Source: a bacterium (GTDB lineage Bacteria > Krumholzibacteriota > Krumholzibacteriia > Krumholzibacteriales > WJIX01). From it: a stretch of 6,481 nucleotides of DNA. Positions within the stretch are counted from its first letter, which is position 1; each line of letters starts with the position of its first letter. The notes under the pieces are model-generated. The model searched no databases. It saw nothing but the letters and a program-made list of their open reading frames with translations, and was not told where the DNA came from. This document shows positions 6,263-6,481 of this stretch, one piece after another. Both the position numbers and the translations under genes were made by a program. Location of the stretch: NCBI GenBank assembly GCA_021160845.1, contig JAGHBT010000256.1, forward strand, positions 1 to 6,481, read 5' to 3'.

Positions 6263-6291
6263 TTGTCATCAAGCTTGACATATAGTATAAG
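6263..6291 (+). promoter_or_regulatory. Probable sigma70-type promoter for hrcA
   Basis: TTGTCA at 6263-6268 and TATAAG at 6286-6291 are each one base from consensus and are separated by exactly 17 bases. Transcription would start near 6298, about 47 bases before the hrcA start. A second possibility is the perfect TTGACA at 6275-6280 with TAACTT at 6298-6303, also at 17 bases but with a poorer -10. Either places the CIRCE-like operator in the early transcribed region, where HrcA normally blocks transcription. Confidence 0.6.
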
Positions 6292-6315
6292 AATATTTAA
6301 CTTTATGCAGACATT

Positions 6316-6342
6316 TTAGCAGTCAGATATGGAGAGTGCCAA
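6316..6342 (+). promoter_or_regulatory. CIRCE-like operator (HrcA binding site)
   Basis: TTAGCAGTC (6316-6324), nine bases, then GAGTGCCAA (6334-6342) matches the CIRCE consensus TTAGCACTC-N9-GAGTGCTAA. The spacing is exact and 16 of 18 arm positions agree. The differences are C to G at the seventh base of the left arm and T to C at the seventh base of the right arm. It overlaps the hrcA ribosome binding site (GGAG, 6331-6334) and ends two bases before the start codon. HrcA is therefore expected to repress its own operon, with relief on heat shock, by established knowledge of the HrcA/CIRCE system. Confidence 0.88.
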
Positions 6343-6344
6343 CA

Positions 6345-6481
6345 GTGATTAGCTCAAAAAACATAACTTCCTCTGAATTGGAAATGTTGAACAGGGTTGT
6401 CGAATTATATATTCAAATGGGCAAGCCCGTTGGTTCCAAAACCCTGAAAGCAAAATATAAATTGCGGACGAGTACCTCTAA
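6345..6481 (+). CDS. hrcA: Heat-inducible transcription repressor HrcA (N-terminal part, cut by window end)
   Basis: HrcA is the repressor of class I heat-shock genes (groESL, dnaK operon). It binds CIRCE and is kept active by GroEL. Only 45 codons are present, and the frame runs off the window edge. The peptide carries the HrcA winged-helix N terminus: SELEMLNRVVELYIQMGKPV (10-29) and GSKTLKAKYKL (30-40). This matches the family pattern of a helix with V-x-x-Y-I, then G-x-P-V-G-S-x-T-L, then a Y-x-L stretch leading to the S-x-A-T-I-R-N region, which would begin just outside. The GTG start at 6345 has GGAGAG at 6331-6336, eight bases upstream. An in-frame GTG at 6336 would lie inside that site and is less likely. 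A CIRCE-like element directly upstream confirms the call independently. grpE, dnaK and dnaJ often follow, but they are not visible. Confidence 0.93.
   Translation, partial: MISSKNITSSELEMLNRVVELYIQMGKPVGSKTLKAKYKLRTSTS

Overview
The window looks like chromosomal housekeeping DNA from a moderately AT-rich bacterium. All supported genes lie on the + strand. HrcA, a CIRCE-like operator and signal peptidase I with typical bacterial motifs mark it as bacterial. The GlmM is the compact type with an S-H-N-x-x-W-N-A-L-K loop and a GEGNGG sugar loop, as in Bacteroidetes-like and archaeal-type enzymes rather than the Escherichia/Bacillus type. Together with a DUF5683-like membrane protein, this points loosely to the FCB (Bacteroidetes-like) side of bacteria or an uncultured candidate phylum. 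That placement is inference; no marker here fixes the taxon.

Layout: (1) 4-405, a small STAS-like protein of unknown role, possibly cut at its 5' end. (2) 406-586, a gap holding a candidate promoter. (3) 587-1942 glmM and 1993-3825 glmS, 50 bases apart, a two-gene amino-sugar operon making glucosamine-6-P and then glucosamine-1-P for UDP-GlcNAc, peptidoglycan and LPS. (4) 3971-4348 ridA, the enamine/imine deaminase, with its own probable promoter. (5) 4464-4561 selC, the selenocysteine tRNA with UCA anticodon, followed by a probable terminator that reuses its 3' acceptor strand. (6) 4693-5349, an exported or membrane DUF5683-like protein. (7) 5425-6033 lepB, signal peptidase I. (8) 6034-6344, a 311-base gap with no gene I can support, ending in a sigma70-type promoter and a CIRCE-like operator. 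(9) 6345 to the end, the first 45 codons of hrcA, the heat-shock repressor. grpE, dnaK and dnaJ usually follow hrcA in bacteria but would lie outside the window.

The most informative element is selC, which has no protein-coding frame and is easily missed. It implies that this genome inserts selenocysteine at UGA codons, so UGA stops elsewhere in the genome should be reviewed. No selenoprotein is visible in this window. The CIRCE copy overlaps the hrcA ribosome binding region, which implies autoregulation of the heat-shock operon. I did not find a clear novel multi-gene system here. The least explained pieces are the STAS-like protein, the DUF5683-like protein and the 6034-6262 gap.
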